A DNA stretch of 64,000 bases from Caulobacter sp. FWC26. GTDB lineage: Bacteria > Pseudomonadota > Alphaproteobacteria > Caulobacterales > Caulobacteraceae. Numbering within the stretch: the first letter of the stretch is position 1; each line of letters begins with the position of its first letter. Under the pieces are notes generated by a model that was not told the origin of the DNA, searched no databases, and worked only from the letters and a program-made list of their open reading frames with translations. Made by a program: the position numbers and the translations under genes. Location: positions 1,213,501 through 1,277,500 of the forward strand of contig NZ_CP033875.1 of NCBI RefSeq assembly GCF_002742645.2. Reading direction: 5' to 3'. Positions 54,048 to 62,823 of the stretch are shown here, one piece after another.

Positions 54048-56156
54048 CTAGGCGGGCGGCTGACCGTTCTGGCGCGGGTGTAGCCAACGCTCGATCTTGG
54101 CGTACAGCACCTCGCGCTGGATAGGTTTGGCGATGTGGTCGACCATCCCGGCGGCGTAGCAGCGCTCCACCTGACGGGGCAGGGCGTCGGCGCTCATCGC
54201 GATGATCGGAACCTTGCCGGCGGGGCCACGTAGCGCCTTGATCGCCCGGGTCGCCTCCAGACCGTCCATGCGTGGCATATGGATGTCCATCAGGATGATG
54301 TCGTAGTCAGCCGCCCCGGCCTTCTCCACCGCTTCCTTTCCGTTCTCGGCGACATCGACCTCGCATCCCACCAGGGTCAGGAGCGCTACGCCTATTTCCA
54401 GGTTGATAGGATGGTCGTCGACAATGAGAACTCGCGCGGCCCCGGGCGCGGCGGGTTTGGGGCGTTCAGGGAGGGGGACAGCATCGACGACCGGCGCGCT
54501 GAGCTCGATCCAGAAGCACGAACCGCGGCCTGGAACACTGTCGACGCCGATCTTGCCGCCCATGACCTCGACAAGCGCGCGACAGATCGCCAGACCCAGT
54601 CCCGCGCCGCCGTGCAGTCGGCTCATCGAGCTGTCGGCCTGCGAGAAACGCTGGAACAGAAGGGCTTGCTTGTCGAGCTCGATGCCGACGCCGGTGTCCA
54701 GCACTTCGAAGCGCAGGCGATCTTCGAGATCGCCGGGCTCGACCACGAGGCGCGCGTCGATACGGCCCTCGTCGGTGAACTTCACAGCGTTATTCAGCAG
54801 ATTGATCAGCACCTGCCTCAGCCGGTCGGCGTCCAGGTCATGCAGCACGTCGACCGGGTCGATGATCTGAACGTCCATGGACAGACCCTTGGCGCGCGCC
54901 TCTGGGGCCATGATCGCGACGGTGTCGCGCAGCAGCGTCGCGGCCGAGGTGGGTTGCGGCAGCAGCTCGATCTGTCCGGCCTCGACCCGGGAGAAGTCCA
55001 GGATGTCATTGACCACAGTGAGTAGCGCCGCGCCGGCGCTGTCGATCAGGTTCACCTGTCGTCGCGCATCCGGCGGAAGGTCGTCGCGGGCGGCCAGAAG
55101 CTGCGCGAAGCCGAGCACACTGTTCAGCGGGGTTCGAATCTCGTGGCTCATGGTGGCGAGGAATTCGGTCTTGGCCTCGGTCGCCGCCAGGGCCCGAGCC
55201 CGAGCGGCGCGGGTCAGTTGCTCGCGACGCAGCAACAGGCGCTTGAGCCGATCTTGCTGCGCCAGGGCCAGGCCAGCCGCCAGGCTCGTATAGAACAGGA
55301 CACCGATGAACACCTGGACCGTGCGCGCTTGGTCGACCGGGCCAAGGATGGCGTTGAAGCGGGGGGAGCCCCCGGACATGGCCACGGGCAGGGTGATCGC
55401 CGCCACCAGCAAAGACGCCAAGGCGGCGCCGCGCGCGCCCAGACGATAGGCGGCCAGCAGGGCGACGGGGAAAATCAGGAACGGCGGCGCGCCGCTGGCG
55501 GGGTGGACGCACAACAGGGTGACCATCGCGACCGCGAACAGCAACAGCACTTGCTCGCGCCAGGGCCGTTGGAAGGAGCGGCGATGCTCGGCGTCCATGA
55601 GTACAAGGGCGGCCGGCAGGATCACGGCCAGACCCAAGGCGTCCCGCAGCGTCCAGTCCCAAAAGCCCGCCCACATGGGCGCGCCGAGCAGCAGATGGAG
55701 CGCCGTCGCGCAGACAAGACCCGAAGCCATCGCGACCGGTGTCGTGATCGCGGGAAGCTGAACCAGCGCGCGCAGGTTGCGCACCCTCGGCGCCGCGCCG
55801 GCGAGGCTGACGACGAGCCGCCAGATCACCACGGCTTCCAACAGGTCCACGATGGTGAAGAGCAACGGGCGGACCCAGCCCATGTTCACGAGCAGGTCCA
55901 CCATCAGGTGACAGACGGCGAAGATGATCAGCAACGCGACGCGCCGTGCGCCGCTCAGCGTGATCAACCCGGCCACCAGCAGGGCGTTGGCGGGCCAAAA
56001 GGTGGCCACGCCCAAGGGTGTCCGGCTCAGAAAGGCGAGATAACCGCTGAAAATGAGGCTCGCGACCACGGCGACGGACAGGCCGAGCAGCATGGTGGTC
56101 TGCCGTCCCGGTTCTAGTCGTTCTAGACGCTGCTGCATCCCGTGAAGATTCCCCAT
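54048..56156 (-). CDS. MASE1-type membrane hybrid histidine kinase with receiver
   Basis: 702 residues from ATG 56156 (ATG 56138 also possible). The N-terminal third has eight or more hydrophobic segments with MASE1 features (TPLGVATFWPANALLVAGLITL; VDLLEAVVIWRLV; RDALGLAVILPAALVL). HisKA follows, with the phospho-accepting His near residue 335 ([14 protein letters not shown]). HATPase_c comes next (INLLNNAVKFTDEGR; LHGGAGLGLAI), and last a receiver with the acceptor Asp in ILMDIHMPRMDG (about 622). The signal and output are unknown; no Hpt or DNA-binding partner lies nearby. Its stop lies 91 nt before the importer operon start on the same strand. Confidence 0.92.
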   Translation of the reverse strand: MGNLHGMQQRLERLEPGRQTTMLLGLSVAVVASLIFSGYLAFLSRTPLGVATFWPANALLVAGLITLSGARRVALLIIFAVCHLMVDLLVNMGWVRPLLFTIVDLLEAVVIWRLVVSLAGAAPRVRNLRALVQLPAITTPVAMASGLVCATALHLLLGAPMWAGFWDWTLRDALGLAVILPAALVLMDAEHRRSFQRPWREQVLLLFAVAMVTLLCVHPASGAPPFLIFPVALLAAYRLGARGAALASLLVAAITLPVAMSGGSPRFNAILGPVDQARTVQVFIGVLFYTSLAAGLALAQQDRLKRLLLRREQLTRAARARALAATEAKTEFLATMSHEIRTPLNSVLGFAQLLAARDDLPPDARRQVNLIDSAGAALLTVVNDILDFSRVEAGQIELLPQPTSAATLLRDTVAIMAPEARAKGLSMDVQIIDPVDVLHDLDADRLRQVLINLLNNAVKFTDEGRIDARLVVEPGDLEDRLRFEVLDTGVGIELDKQALLFQRFSQADSSMSRLHGGAGLGLAICRALVEVMGGKIGVDSVPGRGSCFWIELSAPVVDAVPLPERPKPAAPGAARVLIVDDHPINLEIGVALLTLVGCEVDVAENGKEAVEKAGAADYDIILMDIHMPRMDGLEATRAIKALRGPAGKVPIIAMSADALPRQVERCYAAGMVDHIAKPIQREVLYAKIERWLHPRQNGQPPA

Positions 56157-56391
56157 GCAACGCACGTCGCCACGCAGAGAAGACGGGTGAGGCGTCGGGC
56201 CACCGCAGCGAGGCGGCGTACCGAGCCGCCGTTTGCTCCCGTGCAACGAGCGTGGCGGTGCGACGCGTCAATCAATACGCCTCCTACGCCTAAGGTTGCG
56301 CTTAGATCGCAGAATGTGTCGTTTCGTCGCAGGAGTTCGTCGGCGACCGCCCAAGTCTGGCGGGCGGATTGGCGGCAGGAGCCGAGAGCTG

Positions 56392-58218
56392 TCAGCCCGT
56401 CAAGCTTTCCTTTTTCTCTTCCAGCTCCAGCCATTCCATCTCGGCCTGCTCCAGGTCGGCGCGGGCCTTGTCGAGCGCCTTCATGGTCTTGTCGAAGGTG
56501 GCCGGATCGCGCGTGTAGAGGTTTGGATCAGCAAGGGCTTCCTCGAGCTTGGCGATGATGGCCGGACTCTTGGCGATGAGGGCCTCGCACTCTTCGAGGC
56601 GACGCTGGTCCTTGTAGGAGAGCTTGACGGTCTTCTTCGGCGGGGCCGGCGCGGCGGGCGCGGGCTTGGCGGCGGCCTTGGACACCGGCGCGAAGCTGGC
56701 CCCGCTCTTGGTTGCTTTGAAGAAGTCCGGGTTCTGGTCCATCAGGTCGGTCCAGCCGCCGGGGGTTTCGACGACCTTGCCCTTGCCGTCCAGCGCGATG
56801 GTCGAACTGGCCAGCCGGTCGATGAAGTCGCGGTCGTGGCTGACCAGGATCAGCGTGCCGTCAAAGTCGGCCAGCAGATCCTCGAGCAGGTCCAACGTGT
56901 CCATGTCTAGATCGTTGGTCGGCTCGTCGAGCACCATCAGGTTGGTCGGATTGGCCAAGGCTCTGGCCAGCAGCAGGCGATTTCGCTCGCCGCCCGACAG
57001 GCTGGTCACCGGCTGACGTAGCTGGGCGTCGGTGAACAGGAACTCCTTGGCGTAGCCGGCAACGTGTTTGGGATGGCCGCGCACGATGATCGAGTCCCCG
57101 CCGCCCGGCGTCAGGAAGTCCCAGACCGTGATCTTGTCGGACAGCGCCATGCGGGCCTGATCGATATAGGAGACTTCAAGATTAGTGCCGAGCTGCACCG
57201 AGCCGGCGTCGCGCTCCAGCTCGCCCAGCAGCAGCTTGACCAGGGTGGTCTTGCCCGCGCCGTTGGGGCCGACCAGAGCCACGCGGTCGCCGCGCAGGAT
57301 GCGGGTGGAGAAGTTCTCGACGATCGTCCTGTCGCCAAAACGCTTGGTGACGCCCTTGGCCTCGATGACGCGCTTGCCCGAGGTTCCAGCGGACTCCACG
57401 GCCATGGTCATGGTCCCGCGCAGTTCGCTTTGGCGGTCCTTCTTCTCGGCGCGCAGGGCCAGAAGCGCGCGGCGGCGACCCTCGTTGCGCGCGCGGCGGC
57501 CCTGGACGCCCCGCGCCAGCCAGGCGTTCTCGCGCTCCAGCACCTTGTCGAGGCGGCGGGCCTCTTCGGCGTCTGCGGCCATGATCGAGTCCGCCCAGGC
57601 CTCGAACTCGGAGAAGCTCTTGTCGAGGCGGCGGATCTTGCGGTGCTCCAGCCAGAAGCAGCGCTCGGTGACGCGGTTCAGGAAGGCGCGGTCGTGGCTG
57701 ACGATCAGGGCGGCGCACTTTGAGGCGGCCAGTTCGTCTTCCAGCGTCTGGATGGCGAAGATGTCGAGGTGGTTGGTCGGTTCATCCAGCAGCAGCACGT
57801 CGGGCTGCTCGGCGAAGGCGCGGGCCAGCGCCGCGCGACGGGTCTCGCCGCCCGACAGGCCCTTGGCGCTCTTGCTGGGATCCAGTCCGAAATCGGCGAG
57901 CGCGGCCTGGGCCTCATAGTCCTGCGCGCCGCCGGCCGTCGCGTAGTCCAGCAGGGTCTCACCGGTGATCTCCGGTTCCTGGCTGACATAGACGACCTTG
58001 GCGCCGGGCTGGACGGCGCGTTCGCCGCTGTCGGCCTCGACGCCCTGGCCGGCCAGGATCTTCAGAAGGGTGGACTTGCCCGCGCCGTTACGGCCAACCA
58101 AGCACGCGCGGATGCGCGGCTCCAGCGCCAGGTCGACCCCGTCGAACAGGGGCTTGGCGCCGTCGGCGAGACGGACGTCCTTCAGAGCAAGTACGGGCGC
58201 GCGGGCGGGAGAGGCCAT
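56392..58218 (-). CDS. ABC-F family ATPase (Uup-like)
   Basis: 608 residues. Two ATP-binding cassettes lie in one chain without membrane segments. The first has Walker A GRNGAGKST and signature GLSGGETRR. The second has GPNGAGKTT and SLSGGERNR. Walker B regions (LLLDEPTNHLD; VLDEPTNDLD) show the ABC-F form. The C-terminal end (YKDQRRLEECEALIAKSPAII through AEMEWLELEEKKE) is a coiled coil, as in Uup. These proteins act on the ribosome or on DNA integrity rather than in transport. It is upstream of the MASE1 kinase gene, with a 235-nt gap. Confidence 0.92.
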   Translation of the reverse strand: MASPARAPVLALKDVRLADGAKPLFDGVDLALEPRIRACLVGRNGAGKSTLLKILAGQGVEADSGERAVQPGAKVVYVSQEPEITGETLLDYATAGGAQDYEAQAALADFGLDPSKSAKGLSGGETRRAALARAFAEQPDVLLLDEPTNHLDIFAIQTLEDELAASKCAALIVSHDRAFLNRVTERCFWLEHRKIRRLDKSFSEFEAWADSIMAADAEEARRLDKVLERENAWLARGVQGRRARNEGRRRALLALRAEKKDRQSELRGTMTMAVESAGTSGKRVIEAKGVTKRFGDRTIVENFSTRILRGDRVALVGPNGAGKTTLVKLLLGELERDAGSVQLGTNLEVSYIDQARMALSDKITVWDFLTPGGGDSIIVRGHPKHVAGYAKEFLFTDAQLRQPVTSLSGGERNRLLLARALANPTNLMVLDEPTNDLDMDTLDLLEDLLADFDGTLILVSHDRDFIDRLASSTIALDGKGKVVETPGGWTDLMDQNPDFFKATKSGASFAPVSKAAAKPAPAAPAPPKKTVKLSYKDQRRLEECEALIAKSPAIIAKLEEALADPNLYTRDPATFDKTMKALDKARADLEQAEMEWLELEEKKESLTG

Positions 58219-58348
58219 GGTCGTCTGGATCAGGATCAGGCGCGGAATGTCGCGGGAGGACAGGGCGTATAGCAGGCCAAGCGCCGAAGGAACGCCAAAT
58301 TTCGTCTGATCCGGACTTCGCCAGGCCTTGGGCCAGGAGGCCGTCCGC

Positions 58349-59608
58349 CTAGTTCCCGGGACTGTTGACGTTGAAGCTGGCGTTGTTGCCGATCGCGGTC
58401 GAGACGCCAGTCACCTGCCGGCCGCTTGAGGCTACGGCCGAGGACGACGACGCGCCGACATCGGCGCCGTTGGTCTGATTGTTGGTCACGCTCATCCGGC
58501 CATTGCAGCGGGAGCAGGCGTAGCCGGTCACGGCATTGCCCATGGCGGTCGCCGTCGTCACGGCGTCATAGCCGTCCTGGCCGACGAAACTGGCGGTCGC
58601 CTCGACGCCGCCGCCAGTGTTCGTCTGCAGGTTGTCGAGCACCAGCTCGGCCCCGATGTTGTTGACCTGCGAGGAGTTGCCGGCCGCGTAGGCGGTGGTC
58701 TGGGCCGCACCGAACAGGTAGGAGGAGCCCTCGGCCTGGCCGCGCACGTAGGACGTGTTCCACTGGTTGGAGGTCACGTCCGCCAACGGCCCTTCGTTGG
58801 TCAGCGCCAGGTTGTTGGCGGTCGCCGTGGCCGCCGTCGCGGTGAGGTTGCTGTTGCCGTAGGCGGTGAACTTGCTGGCCTGGGTGACCTCGGCGGTGTT
58901 GGCCTGATCGGTGATGGCTCGGACAGCCGACTGATTGGCCCCGCCGATATTGATGTTGTTGCCGGCCGTGGTCGAAGTGACGGCGCTGGTTCCAGAGACA
59001 TAGCCGACGATCGCCCCACCATCGGCGAGGACGTTGGCGGTGGTGGACTGGCTGATCCGGGCTCCGGCCGAGCCGTTATCCAGATTGACGCCGGCGCTGT
59101 TGCCCATCGCCAGGGTCGACACCGTCAGATCGGCGGCCTGGGCGTTTGCTGCCTCCACCTGGCCGCGCGCGGTCACGGTGGCCGAGTTTGTCTGAACCGC
59201 GAAGGCCGAGATCGTCCCGTTCGACGCCGCGAGCGATGCGGCGTTACCGACGGCCGTGGTCCGAACGGCGCTGGCCGTTCCGGCGTCAGCGCCGACATCG
59301 ACCACGCCATGGCCGTAGACCACGCCCTTGTTGTCCTGGTTCGAGGTGACCGAGGCGTCGGCGTTGGTCACGCCCACCGAGACGCCATTGGCCTGGGCGG
59401 TGGTGCTGGCCGTAACGCCGTCGCTGACCGTCTGGACGTTTAGGGTCTGCTCGGAGAAGATCTCGCCGAGATTGATCTGGCTGTTGAGAACCGGACTTGG
59501 CCCTGTCGACCCGGAGGTCGTCTGGCTAGTAGCGACCCCGCTTAGCATCACGGATATCGGGATCGCGGCGAGCGTTCCAGCGAGACGGGTCATCGCGGGT
59601 CTGCGCAT
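58349..59608 (-). CDS. hfaD: Holdfast attachment protein HfaD
   Basis: 419 residues from ATG 59608, which lies inside the end of hfaB (83-nt overlap in a different frame). The signal region MTRLAGTLAAIPISVMLSG is followed by a long, repetitive, Ser/Thr/Asn/Ala/Val-rich beta-type sequence with recurring motifs (ADASVTSNQDNKG; TTAVGNAASLAASNG; ALTNEGPLADVTSNQWNTS). Only one Cys pair occurs near the end (YACSRCNGR). In C. crescentus, HfaD is an outer-membrane-associated protein that anchors the holdfast to the stalk tip together with HfaA and HfaB. The gene order hfaA-hfaB-hfaD confirms the assignment. Confidence 0.88.
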   Translation of the reverse strand: MRRPAMTRLAGTLAAIPISVMLSGVATSQTTSGSTGPSPVLNSQINLGEIFSEQTLNVQTVSDGVTASTTAQANGVSVGVTNADASVTSNQDNKGVVYGHGVVDVGADAGTASAVRTTAVGNAASLAASNGTISAFAVQTNSATVTARGQVEAANAQAADLTVSTLAMGNSAGVNLDNGSAGARISQSTTANVLADGGAIVGYVSGTSAVTSTTAGNNINIGGANQSAVRAITDQANTAEVTQASKFTAYGNSNLTATAATATANNLALTNEGPLADVTSNQWNTSYVRGQAEGSSYLFGAAQTTAYAAGNSSQVNNIGAELVLDNLQTNTGGGVEATASFVGQDGYDAVTTATAMGNAVTGYACSRCNGRMSVTNNQTNGADVGASSSSAVASSGRQVTGVSTAIGNNASFNVNSPGN

Positions 59609-60539
59609 TGTTCGTTCCCAGATTGTTGTAGGCCGGCGTGAAGGCGCCCGTCTGGCCGACGGTGGCGTCACCGAACGGATCGTAGCGCAGGCAGCTTTGT
59701 GGACCGGGCATGCCATAGAGGTTGGCGGCCATCTCGACGGTGGCGCGTTCGATCAGGGCGCGGACCGCCAGCTGCATGGGCTCCAGGGCCCCGCGACCGG
59801 CGGAGATGTCGAAGAGGTTGCCGTTCAGGAAGTCGAACACACCCAGGCTGACTTCGCGGCCGACGACCTGCTTTTGGTAGGAGATCACATCCACCACCTC
59901 GAGCGTGCGCGTGTTCACCAGGCGCAGATCCAGCGCGATGTTCATGATGAAGACGCGGCGGCGGAAGTTGCCCTTCAGCCCGTCGGTGTCCTTGTCGCCG
60001 GCATAGGCGTCCACGCCCGCCGAGCGGATGTTGTAATTCAGCTCGGTGATGCCGCCGATCACATAGAAGTCCGAGCCCGGCACCTGACCCGCCAGGATCT
60101 TGCGATAGTCCGCCGGGACCTCGGGCGCGGGGTTGGGGCGGTCGGAAATCAGCTTGTTGTTGGCGTATTTCAGCTCGAACTCCGACACCGAGGTGTCAAA
60201 GCGTTCGACCAGAGGCATGCCGGCCTTGGCGAAGGCCGAGACGGCCATCAGCGAAGCGCCCTGGGTGACCTTACGACCCGAGCCGTCGGACTCTTCCTTG
60301 CCGGTATAGTCGGCGATGCGCCCGATCGCGATGCGCGGGGCGACGATGCGGTTCGAGCGCGCATACTGGTTCAGGCAGACCAGGGCGGAAGAATAGTCGG
60401 TGGGGTTGGCCGTCACCGGCGCGCCGCCGATGGGCTGGGCGTAGTTGCCGGCCGTCGAGGCCACCGGCGTGCTGCCGCAGGCGCTGAGCGCCGCGGTGGC
60501 TAGCAGGGCCAAGACCAAGCCTGTGCGCTTGACCATCAT
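59526..60539 (-). CDS. hfaB: Holdfast anchor lipoprotein HfaB (CsgG-like)
   Basis: 337 residues. The signal peptide has the lipobox ALSAC (GLVLALLATAALSACGS). The mature protein is CsgG-related (RIVAPRIAIGRIADYTGK; GASLMAVSAFAKAG; VIGGITELNYN; FRRRVFIMNIALDLRLVNTRTLEVVD), the family that forms the outer-membrane curli secretion pore. HfaB is known to be needed for the secretion or stability of HfaA and HfaD. Its start overlaps the hfaA stop (ATGA), and its end overlaps the hfaD start by 83 nt. The C-terminal tail (DDPSRWNARRDPDIRDAKR) is highly charged, unlike CsgG. Confidence 0.92.
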   Translation of the reverse strand: MMVKRTGLVLALLATAALSACGSTPVASTAGNYAQPIGGAPVTANPTDYSSALVCLNQYARSNRIVAPRIAIGRIADYTGKEESDGSGRKVTQGASLMAVSAFAKAGMPLVERFDTSVSEFELKYANNKLISDRPNPAPEVPADYRKILAGQVPGSDFYVIGGITELNYNIRSAGVDAYAGDKDTDGLKGNFRRRVFIMNIALDLRLVNTRTLEVVDVISYQKQVVGREVSLGVFDFLNGNLFDISAGRGALEPMQLAVRALIERATVEMAANLYGMPGPQSCLRYDPFGDATVGQTGAFTPAYNNLGTNNAQTRDDPSRWNARRDPDIRDAKRGRY

Positions 60540-60979
60540 TTGGGAGCACCGCCCTTCGCGACGTTCGACCCGGCGGTGACGTTGCCGGTGTTAACCTGGT
60601 TGGAATTGACGATGACGGTGTTGTTGTTGCCCTGGGTGATGACCGTCAGATTGTTGCCGATCGCCGTTGAGCCTGCGTAACCACCGACCGCACCGACGCC
60701 CGAATAGGCGTCCAGCGAGCCCGAGCTACGGCTGGAGGAAAAGACGCTCTGATCCGAACCGGTCAGCATCACACCGTCCACGACCACCCGATTACCGTTC
60801 GCATCACGGGTCGAGTACTCGACCATCCGGCTTTCCTGGCCCGAACTGCGGCCATAGCCGGCGTTGAACGAGGCCGAATTGGTCGACATCGACTGCGCCG
60901 CGACGCCTCCGGCCGCGCCGAGCGTGACGGCGGCGACAACCGCCGCCACACGCGTCTTGGATTTCCGATGCCAGGCCAT
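60536..60979 (-). CDS. hfaA: Holdfast attachment protein HfaA (curlin-like)
   Basis: 147 residues from ATG 60979, with GGAG 6 nt upstream. The signal peptide is followed by AQSMSTNSASFNAGYGRSSG. The C-terminal half is rich in Gly, Asn, Gln and Ser with curlin-like strands (AGSTAIGNNLTVITQGNNNT; VIVNSNQVNTGNV). In Caulobacter, HfaA is a cell-surface, amyloid-like anchor at the stalk tip. It is the first gene of the hfaABD operon. A consensus sigma-54 promoter at 61013-61029 would give a 5' leader of only about 20-25 nt. Confidence 0.92.
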   Translation of the reverse strand: MAWHRKSKTRVAAVVAAVTLGAAGGVAAQSMSTNSASFNAGYGRSSGQESRMVEYSTRDANGNRVVVDGVMLTGSDQSVFSSSRSSGSLDAYSGVGAVGGYAGSTAIGNNLTVITQGNNNTVIVNSNQVNTGNVTAGSNVAKGGAPK

Positions 60980-61012
60980 AAGCGGCTCCGCGACTGTCGA
61001 CACGGGGCGGCA

Positions 61013-61029
61013 AGCAACCCTCGTGCCAA
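61013..61029 (-). promoter_or_regulatory. Sigma-54 promoter of the hfa operon
   Basis: The minus strand reads TTGGCACGAGGGTTGCT, matching the -24/-12 consensus YTGGCACGR-N3-TTGCW at every defined position. It points leftward into hfaA, whose ATG is about 34 nt beyond the TTGC element. Confidence 0.8.
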
Positions 61030-61069
61030 AAAGAGACAGTGTGAGGCATAGCGCCAAGGTCTCGAAAAA

Positions 61070-61077
61070 ATGGTTAA
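61070..61077 (-). promoter_or_regulatory. CtrA half-site upstream of hfaA
   Basis: The minus strand reads TTAACCAT, a CtrA half-site form, about 45 bp upstream of the sigma-54 element. hfaA transcription in C. crescentus is reported, as I recall, to be cell-cycle controlled and CtrA-dependent; the site itself is only a sequence match. Confidence 0.45.
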
Positions 61078-61125
61078 CCCCTGGCGCGGGGTTCGAATCG
61101 TCGCGGGAGACCCTAGATAGACGCC

Positions 61126-61782
61126 ATGGACCAGCCCCAGCGCCCCGAGCCTCTCTTCAACGCGCCCTGGCCGGCGCTGCTGGTCGCGGCCGCCGTGATC
61201 GTCCCGCACCTGTTGTTGCTGAACGCCAGCAAGGACCTGATCTACTCGTTGGCCTTGGTGCCTCGGGAGTTCTGGGAGGGGCGCTGGACGGGCGTGATCA
61301 CCATGCTGTTCGTCCATGGCGGCTGGGTTCACGCGCTCACCAACGCCGCGTTTGGCCTGGCTTTCGGTGCGCCCGTCGCGCGGCTGCTAGGACTTAACGG
61401 CCGGGGAGGGGGAATCTTCTGCCTGTTCTATCTGTCCTGTGGGATCGTCGCGGGCGTGGGCTATGCAGCGATCCACCCGCAGGGCCTGGCTCCGGTGGTG
61501 GGGGCCTCCGGCGCCATTTCCGGACTGATGGGCGCGGCCGGCCGGACGATGGACAGCGCGCCCGGCCGTTTGGGGCCTGTCTTTGGTCCGCGTGTCATCT
61601 CACTCGGCCTGGGCTGGCTGGTCGTTAATCTCGTCATGGCCGTCGCGGGCGGGCTTCTGACCATGGGCGCGGGGGCCGTGGCCTGGGAGGCTCACCTGAT
61701 CGGCTTCGCCGCCGGGGTGCTGTTGATCGGCCCCTTCGCGCGCTGGGCCGGTGCGCCGGCTCGACTCGCCGAACCCGATTGA
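61126..61782 (+). CDS. Rhomboid-family intramembrane serine protease
   Basis: 218 residues, six to seven hydrophobic segments. The catalytic Ser is in VVGASGAISGLMGAAG (about residue 127), and the catalytic His in AVAWEAHLIGFAAG (about 189). FVHGGWVHALTNAAFGLAFG is the conserved H-x-W-H-x-x-x-N-like region. It cleaves membrane-spanning segments of unknown proteins. It diverges from hfaA, and the gap of about 150 bp holds the hfa promoter. No functional link to the holdfast is known to me. Confidence 0.9.
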   Translation: MDQPQRPEPLFNAPWPALLVAAAVIVPHLLLLNASKDLIYSLALVPREFWEGRWTGVITMLFVHGGWVHALTNAAFGLAFGAPVARLLGLNGRGGGIFCLFYLSCGIVAGVGYAAIHPQGLAPVVGASGAISGLMGAAGRTMDSAPGRLGPVFGPRVISLGLGWLVVNLVMAVAGGLLTMGAGAVAWEAHLIGFAAGVLLIGPFARWAGAPARLAEPD

Positions 61783-61854
61783 TCGCCAAGGCCATTGATT
61801 GAACGGCGTCTTTGGGGGACCCTCTCTCTATATAATGAAAAGGGAGAACGCGCG

Positions 61855-62286
61855 GTGCTGGTTTCTCAAATCCTCAAGGACAAGGGTGATCTCGTGTTCA
61901 CGGCCTCTCCGCAGGAGACGGTCGGCGCGGCGGCGGCGTTGCTGCATACACGACGGGTCGGGGCCATGGTGGTGGTCGACGACAAGGAGGCCGTCGTCGG
62001 TATCGTTTCCGAACGCGACATCGTCCGAATGGTGGCCAAGGAAGGCGCCGCGGCGCTGTCCAAGCCGATCAGCGGCTGCATGAGCGCCAATGTCGTGTTC
62101 GCTCAGCCTGACGAGACGATCGACGCCCTGCTGGAAAGAATGACCGATCGCCGTATCCGCCACCTCCCGGTGGTGAAGGGCGAGCGTCTGGCGGGGATCA
62201 TCTCGATCGGCGATCTCGTGAAGTACAAGATCCAGGCGACCCAGGCCGAGGCCGAGGGGCTGAAGGCTTATATCGCCGCGGGGTGA
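61855..62286 (+). CDS. Two-CBS-domain protein
   Basis: 143 residues from GTG 61855, with AAGGGAGAA 8 nt upstream; a longer reading from 61795 lacks a site. It consists of two CBS repeats: VFTASPQETVGAAAALLHTRRVGAMVVVDD with GIVSERDIVR, and VVFAQPDETIDALLERMTDRRIRHLPVV with GIISIGDLVKYKI. CBS pairs bind adenosine nucleotides and often act as stand-alone energy sensors. Upstream is TATATAATG (a -10-like element) and a CTCTAT half-site similar to the palindromes around the convergent rrf2 gene. Confidence 0.9.
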   Translation: MLVSQILKDKGDLVFTASPQETVGAAAALLHTRRVGAMVVVDDKEAVVGIVSERDIVRMVAKEGAAALSKPISGCMSANVVFAQPDETIDALLERMTDRRIRHLPVVKGERLAGIISIGDLVKYKIQATQAEAEGLKAYIAAG

Positions 62287-62316
62287 GGAAGCGCGCGCTC
62301 GATCCTCGGACGAGCG

Positions 62317-62331
62317 GCGCTCTATAGAGTG
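62317..62331. promoter_or_regulatory. 15-bp repeat with perfect palindrome, copy 1
   Basis: GCGCTCTATAGAGTG contains the perfect palindrome CTCTATAGAG (62320-62329). It lies between the convergent stops of the CBS and rrf2 genes. An identical 15-mer is at 62824-62838. Confidence 0.55.
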
Positions 62332-62349
62332 ATGGTATATTGAGAGTGG

Positions 62350-62781
62350 CTAGGTTTCGATGAGCTCGGCGCCGGCCCCGGCGACCGCGTCGGCCAGGCT
62401 GTAGCCTTCCAAGACCGACGCCGTCGCATCGCGTGCGCGCAGCAAGGCCTCGCGCAAGGCGCAACTCGCCAGGTCGCGGCAATCCTCGCAGCGTCGAAAG
62501 GCGGTGCGGCTGACGCAGGGAGTCAGGGCAAGCGGACCGTCGACCAGGCGGATGATTTCCGCAAAGCTGATGCCGTCGGCGGCGCGCGCCAGGACATAGC
62601 CGCCGAACTTGCCGCGTCGACTGATCACCAACCCTTCTCGTGAAAGCGACAGGAGGATCGCCTCCAGGAACTTGCGCGGGGCATCGGCGCGCTCGGCCAG
62701 CTCGCCGGCGGTCATCTGGGTATCCGCGCGCGCCAGCTCGATCATGGCGCGAAGGGCGTAGCGGGCCTTTTGAGACAACAT
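62350..62781 (-). CDS. Rrf2-family transcriptional regulator, probably Fe-S type
   Basis: 143 residues from ATG 62781 (MLSQKARYALRAMIELA). The N-terminal winged helix is typical of Rrf2 (AGELAERADAPRKFLEAILLSLSREGLV; RGKFGGYVLAR). A cysteine cluster follows at about 92-110: C in LTPCVSR, then RRCEDCRDLASCALREAL. It has four cysteines, as in Rrf2 proteins that bind an iron-sulfur cluster (IscR, NsrR type), though the spacing differs from IscR. Its ligand and regulon are unknown. The palindrome at 62824-62838, about 45 bp upstream of its start, suggests autoregulation. Confidence 0.88.
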   Translation of the reverse strand: MLSQKARYALRAMIELARADTQMTAGELAERADAPRKFLEAILLSLSREGLVISRRGKFGGYVLARAADGISFAEIIRLVDGPLALTPCVSRTAFRRCEDCRDLASCALREALLRARDATASVLEGYSLADAVAGAGAELIET

Positions 62782-62823
62782 GAACGCCGGGACCTTCGTG
62801 GATAGAGCGGCGCGCGAAGGGGC

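Noticed and set aside
58349..61029. The hfa cluster as a new secretion or adhesion system
   Set aside because: It matches the described Caulobacter hfaABD holdfast-anchor operon (CsgG-like pore with curlin-like partners), so it is not new; only its promoter and overlap details are worth noting.
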